Position numbers and translations under genes: made by a program
Assembly: GCA_963728965.1 (NCBI GenBank)
Contig: CAVSMH010000006.1
Location: forward strand, 1,798,001 to 1,862,000
Direction: 5' to 3'
Source of the DNA: DASQZT01 sp963728965
Lineage (GTDB): Bacteria; Acidobacteriota; Terriglobia; Bryobacterales; Bryobacteraceae
DNA: 64,000 nucleotides
Notes under the pieces: generated by a model
Told to the model about the DNA's origin: nothing
Seen by the model: the letters and a program-made list of their open reading frames with translations, nothing else
Databases searched by the model: none
Shown: one piece after another, positions 60,395-64,000 of the stretch
Layout: every line of letters begins with the position of its first letter
Position numbering within the stretch: the first letter of the stretch is position 1

Positions 60395-61345
60395 TCAGTC
60401 GCGGCGTTTGAGGGTGGGGCGCTCGTCATCGCCTTCGGTGCGGCGGCGCAGCGTGGGCCGATTGTCGTCGTGCCGTTCGCCTTTCCGGCGCCGTTCCAGC
60501 ATCGCCAGGCGGTCGCGGACCTCGTGGAACTCGGAAGTATCCAGCACGTACTCCGGCAGAGGCTTCAGCTCATTTTGAATTTCCGCCTGCGCGCGCTTGA
60601 TGCGATCGCCGGTCGGCGGGTGAGACGAAAAGATGGCCGCGACGGTTCCGGGTTTTCTTTTTTCGAGCGATTGAATGCGTTCGAAAAAATCCAGGAAGGC
60701 GAGAGGATCGTACCCGGCCTTGTACATGTAATCGAGCCCCAGGTGATCGGCCTGCCGTTCCATGCCCCGCGAGAATTTCAGGAAACCGAGTGGTACCGCC
60801 AGGCCCGCGGCCTGACGGATGGCGACGCCCGCCCAACCGCCGAAGAAGATGAGTGGAATACTCGCGATATTGACGAGTTGTCCGCGCGTGGCCTGCTTGG
60901 TGCCGTGCCGCGCGGCGACATGAGCGATCTCGTGCGCCAGGACTCCCGCCAGTTCGGCCTCGTTTCCGGCCCGCAGGATCAATTCGCTGTTCACGAACAT
61001 GAAGCCGCCGGGAAGAGCGAATGCATTCACTTCGCTCGAATCGAGCACCTTGATGGTGAACGGCACTTTCGCGTCGGAGTTGCGCACCAGGTTCTGTCCC
61101 AGGCGATTGACGTATTCGGTCACTACAGGGTCTTCGATGAGTCTGGCCTGGCGTTCCACCTCCTGCGCCATCTGTTTGCCGAGTGCGATTTCTTTCTCGA
61201 TGGAGTAGAAATTCACACCTTTCCCGGGATCGGTATTGCCGATCTCATCCGGCCCCTTCCGGTCATCGGCGGCGGACAGACCGAATGTCACCAACGCAAG
61301 TGTCAATAAAATACGAATGATTGGATGAATTCTCCGCGACAGCAA
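60395..61345 (-). CDS. M48-family metalloprotease (paralogue of 10734-11711)
   Basis: 316 aa from TTG 61345 with AGAGAGG 6 nt upstream. A signal peptide ends around LSAADDR. The GVNFYSIEKEIALGKQMA block, HEIAH with AARHGTKQATRGQL, and GMERQAD match the first copy closely. The C-terminal hydrophilic tail again ends with PTLRRR and PTLKRRD. It is thus a duplicated gene, perhaps with distinct regulation. A role in envelope protein turnover is inferred from the BepA-like family. Confidence 0.93.
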   Translation of the reverse strand: MLSRRIHPIIRILLTLALVTFGLSAADDRKGPDEIGNTDPGKGVNFYSIEKEIALGKQMAQEVERQARLIEDPVVTEYVNRLGQNLVRNSDAKVPFTIKVLDSSEVNAFALPGGFMFVNSELILRAGNEAELAGVLAHEIAHVAARHGTKQATRGQLVNIASIPLIFFGGWAGVAIRQAAGLAVPLGFLKFSRGMERQADHLGLDYMYKAGYDPLAFLDFFERIQSLEKRKPGTVAAIFSSHPPTGDRIKRAQAEIQNELKPLPEYVLDTSEFHEVRDRLAMLERRRKGERHDDNRPTLRRRTEGDDERPTLKRRD

Positions 61346-61559
61346 AGTAAGCCTCTCTTTCAGTCTCTGTCTGCCACGTGGAGCGGGGCATCCCCCAACG
61401 ACATGAGTTCGCCCGCGGATCTTCCGTAGAGCGTGTCTCGACGGTCATCCCCGACACGGCAGCGAGCAGGGTCTGTATGTTGACGCCCGATATCCTGTAG
61501 TGACACTATCTCCGGCCGCGTACGAGTGCCGCTACGATGAAGTCAGGCACGGCAGGTTT

Positions 61560-62777
61560 ATGCCGCCGCCTGGATATATCGTGAAATCACATTGTTCTAC
61601 TTTGGTTCGGATTGTCTTTATCGGGGCTGGGCTCACCTGCCAGGCCCACCTGCTTCTGTCGCAGGCCGCACTTCGCCTCTCGGCAGGCGCGGTTCTTTTG
61701 CCATCCGATAAGGCCGCACTTTTCAGCCGCGACGACCGGCACGATCTCGACTGCAAAGTGGATCGTGTGAAACCGCAGATGGAGCTGGATCTGCTTTTTC
61801 ATACCGGCTACGTCGCCAGGGTTCCGCTCAAGGAGATCGCGGGGCCGGGTGCGAAGTTGTCGATCCTCACGCGGGTGGTACCACTCGCTGCCGCCGGCAA
61901 GGAGACGGTCTTCTCCGACACCGTTTCGGTGCCGGCAATCAATCCCCGGAGCGGGGGCGAGGCGGAGTTACCGGGAGAATACGTGGTCGGTCCCGGAAAA
62001 TACCAGGTGGACTGGCTGCTGCGCGATGGGGCCGGGCGCATGTGCTCGTCTCACTGGAAGATTGAGGCCAAACTGCATCACGAGTTTGAAAACGTGCCCC
62101 TCTCAATACCCGCCGATACGGCGCGCGAAAAGCCGGCGGATCCGTTCCAGGATGCCGCTCCGATCACGCGTGCGGGCTATCACCCGCTGTATGCCAAGGT
62201 GCTGGTGAATTTTTCGCCCGGCATGGGAGCGGAGCCGGTCCTGGACGACCGCAACGTACGCGCCATCCTGTCGATTCTGCGCGGTGTCGCCCGCGAGCCT
62301 CGCTTCGGCCGTTTCAGCGTGGTGGGCTTCAGCATGGACGAGCAGCGCGTCTTTTACCGGCAGAATCCCGCGCCGCGCATTGATTTCCCGGCCATTGGAA
62401 CGGCGGCCGCGGGCCTGCATCCGGGCACGGTGGATGTACGGCAGATTGCGGACCCCGACAGCGCTACGGATTTTCTCGGAAAACTGCTGGTGGGCGAGTT
62501 TCAGCCGCAAGACCCTTTCCCCGATGCCGTGGTGGTGATCAGCCCGAAGGTAATGCTGGACGGGAAGGTTCCCACCCGCCTGCTGGCTTCGAACGGGCAC
62601 CCTCGCTGCCCCATTTTCTACCTGAACTATAATTCCGACCCACGGGGAAACCCGTGGCGCGGCGCGCTCGGTTCCGCGTTGAAAGTCTATCGCGCCCTGG
62701 AGTATTCCATCACCCGGCCGCGAGACCTCGGGTCGGCGCTGCACGACATGGTGTCGAAACTCAATTCCGGGAAATAG
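61560..62777 (+). CDS. Exported protein of unknown function
   Basis: 405 aa from ATG 61560; GTG 61500 and GTG 61581 are alternatives. A hydrophobic N-terminal segment (VRIVFIGAGLTCQAHLLL) looks like a signal peptide. The middle (residues ~70-180) is beta-rich, and the C-terminal ~200 residues alternate beta strands and helices in a VWA-like or Rossmann-like pattern (YHPLYAKVLVNFSPG, FSVVGFSMDEQRVFY, DAVVVISPKVML). A MIDAS motif is not clearly present. Codon usage is normal. Its 3' end overlaps the convergent CDF gene by 17 nt. Confidence 0.7.
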   Translation: MPPPGYIVKSHCSTLVRIVFIGAGLTCQAHLLLSQAALRLSAGAVLLPSDKAALFSRDDRHDLDCKVDRVKPQMELDLLFHTGYVARVPLKEIAGPGAKLSILTRVVPLAAAGKETVFSDTVSVPAINPRSGGEAELPGEYVVGPGKYQVDWLLRDGAGRMCSSHWKIEAKLHHEFENVPLSIPADTAREKPADPFQDAAPITRAGYHPLYAKVLVNFSPGMGAEPVLDDRNVRAILSILRGVAREPRFGRFSVVGFSMDEQRVFYRQNPAPRIDFPAIGTAAAGLHPGTVDVRQIADPDSATDFLGKLLVGEFQPQDPFPDAVVVISPKVMLDGKVPTRLLASNGHPRCPIFYLNYNSDPRGNPWRGALGSALKVYRALEYSITRPRDLGSALHDMVSKLNSGK

Positions 62778-63696
62778 GCGAAGATTGTCCGCGGCCGGCG
62801 AGGGCTTCGGCTTCGATGTAGATGCGTTGGATTTTGGGGTATTTGCGGCGGACTGCTCCTTCGATGCGATCTACCGTAGCGGTCAACTCGGTGGAACTTA
62901 GCCGCGATGAGAACTCTACTTCGATGGCGAGCAGAATGAAGTCGGGTCCGAAGTACAAAGTGAGCGGCCGGTTGGCGGCTGTTACTCCTTCGCACTGCTG
63001 GGCGATGCGCCGGATGTCGTCGCTGGCCTGAGGGCCCATGGCTTCACCGAGAAGGAGCCCTTTGCTCTCGCGGGCGAGTATTATCGAGACGATCCCCAAC
63101 AGACCGCCGATGGCCACTGACGCCGCGCCGTCGAATACCGGATTGGCGGACTGCTGGGCCAGCCAGATGCCGACAAAGGCAATGGCGATGCCAACCAGAG
63201 CGGCGCTGTCTTCGAGGACGACGCTGAACGTCGGCGGGTCCTTACTCTCGCGCAAGGTTCGCCACAACGATCGGCCACGCGCTTCGCTGCGGAACTGCCG
63301 GTAGCCGATCCACAGGCTGGTGCCCTCAAACACAGCCGCGAGGCCGAGCACGATGTAGTTCCACAGGGGGTCCTCGAGAGCGCCGGGATTGAGGATGCGC
63401 GATATTCCTTCATAGAGCGAGAACCCCGCACCGACGGCGAACACCAGGATCGCTACAACGAAGCTCCAGAAGTACAGCTCCTGGCCGTATCCCAACGGAT
63501 GATCTGTGTCGGGAGGGCGCCGGCTGCGCTTTCGGCCGAGTAACAGCAAGGCGTCGTTGCCGGTATCGACCACCGAATGGAACGCTTCGGCGAGCATGGC
63601 GGAACTGCCGGACAGGCCCGCGGCGGCAAATTTGACGGCAGCCACGGCCAGGTTTCCGCCAATAGCCGCGTACACGGCTTTGTTGGAGTTGGCCAC
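62761..63696 (-). CDS. Cation diffusion facilitator (SLC30A9/TMEM163-like type)
   Basis: 311 aa from GTG 63696, placed by analogy to proteins that begin with a short basic stretch before KAVYAAIGGNLAVAAVKF; an ATG at 63810 is in frame but gives an unusual N-terminus. Helix II carries AEAFHSVVDTGNDALLL (HxxxD), and helix V VVLEDSAALVG carries the second site as ExxxD-type rather than HxxxD. The loop HPLGYGQELYFWS and a C-terminal ferredoxin-like domain are present. It differs from the CDF at 11746-12642 and may have different metal choice. It converges with the exported unknown. Confidence 0.88.
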   Translation of the reverse strand: MANSNKAVYAAIGGNLAVAAVKFAAAGLSGSSAMLAEAFHSVVDTGNDALLLLGRKRSRRPPDTDHPLGYGQELYFWSFVVAILVFAVGAGFSLYEGISRILNPGALEDPLWNYIVLGLAAVFEGTSLWIGYRQFRSEARGRSLWRTLRESKDPPTFSVVLEDSAALVGIAIAFVGIWLAQQSANPVFDGAASVAIGGLLGIVSIILARESKGLLLGEAMGPQASDDIRRIAQQCEGVTAANRPLTLYFGPDFILLAIEVEFSSRLSSTELTATVDRIEGAVRRKYPKIQRIYIEAEALAGRGQSSPISRN

Positions 63697-64000
63697 GGGG
63701 CGAGACGTTGCATCCGAACTGCCGAAATCTACACGGATAGCTGGGCGAGCGCGCAGTGCTGGGTTTTGGCGCGCTTCCGTACGGCCATCCCATGGATAGG
63801 GGATTGGCATCCCCGGGGTGGGCTTTCAAAATAGTTGCAGGAACTGGCTCTCCTCGGGTCATTTCGACCATCGGTTCGCGCCTATCGCCGGACTCGGCGA
63901 CGCCCCGGTGAAAAGGAACGGGGCAGCCGGACCCGGGCCATGGTCCTGCCGCCCCGTTGGAAGTTCCGCGTGCCGCTGGAGAGCGGGTACTGTGGTCCAA
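63697..64000. other. Upstream region at the window edge, nothing recognised
   Basis: These 304 bp precede the CDF gene. Frames that stay open to the window end have composition typical of antisense or shadow translation. No family-like sequence, RNA gene or clear promoter is visible. Confidence 0.5.

Noticed and set aside
1..64000. CRISPR arrays, rRNA genes or a replication origin
   Set aside because: No regularly spaced direct repeats, no rRNA-like sequence, and no DnaA-box cluster or partition genes were seen.

Overview
The window reads as a chromosomal segment of an Acidobacteriota member, most likely the Bryobacterales/Solibacter side. This is inferred from gene content, not from a database search. 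The pointers are high GC with dense codon bias; two giant ABC-type 'duplicated orphan permeases' (ADOP) with a PadR regulator; an Oar-like TonB-dependent receptor with a carboxypeptidase-regulatory N-terminus; an ECF sigma factor translationally coupled to a Ser/Thr kinase carrying a PD40 propeller; and Tat-exported sulfatase, DUF362 and glucoamylase proteins. Long open frames antisense to genes are a by-product of the GC content and are not annotated.

Layout. 1-8.8 kb is housekeeping: the end of an amino-acid permease, then a yacL-like PIN/TRAM gene, ispD and ispF (MEP isoprenoid pathway), small conserved genes, cysS, a PLP sulfur-amino-acid enzyme and a nucleoside hydrolase. 8.8-15.7 kb holds a phosphohexomutase, an M48 protease, a CDF metal exporter, a beta-barrel protein, divergent fabG and ubiD, and tRNA-His. 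15.8-24.1 kb is a minus-strand catabolic operon: TonB-dependent receptor, DUF362, sulfatase, CE1-like esterase and sialidase. It looks suited to decorated glycans.

24.1-40.5 kb is the accessory region. Two copies of one IS (about 1.88 kb, DDE transposase plus a small accessory protein) lie in opposite orientation at 24121-26002 and 38625-40516. Each has its own 7-bp target duplication. Between them are an ankyrin protein, a coupled JAB-like / permease / aminotransferase set, and a PadR-ADOP-ADOP operon split by a serine-recombinase module (DUF5372-like, small ORF, frameshifted recombinase).

40.6-54.1 kb contains a GT28/MGDG-synthase-like glycosyltransferase, a Tat glucoamylase-like protein, and a four-gene operon for a complex lipid or polyketide: a 97-aa protein, an acyl-CoA dehydrogenase, a 2685-aa KS-AT-KS-ACP-ACP-ACP-KR-DH megasynthase of the PUFA-synthase type, and an Sfp-type phosphopantetheinyl transferase. 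In all three ACP domains the residue at the usual phosphopantetheinyl-serine position is threonine. I consider this operon the most interesting system in the window.

54.1-64 kb holds the ECF/kinase pair, a response regulator, a RodZ-like HTH protein, a lytic transglycosylase, a second M48 protease, an exported unknown and a second CDF transporter. Several start codons sit directly behind -10-like hexamers, which suggests frequent leaderless or near-leaderless transcripts.
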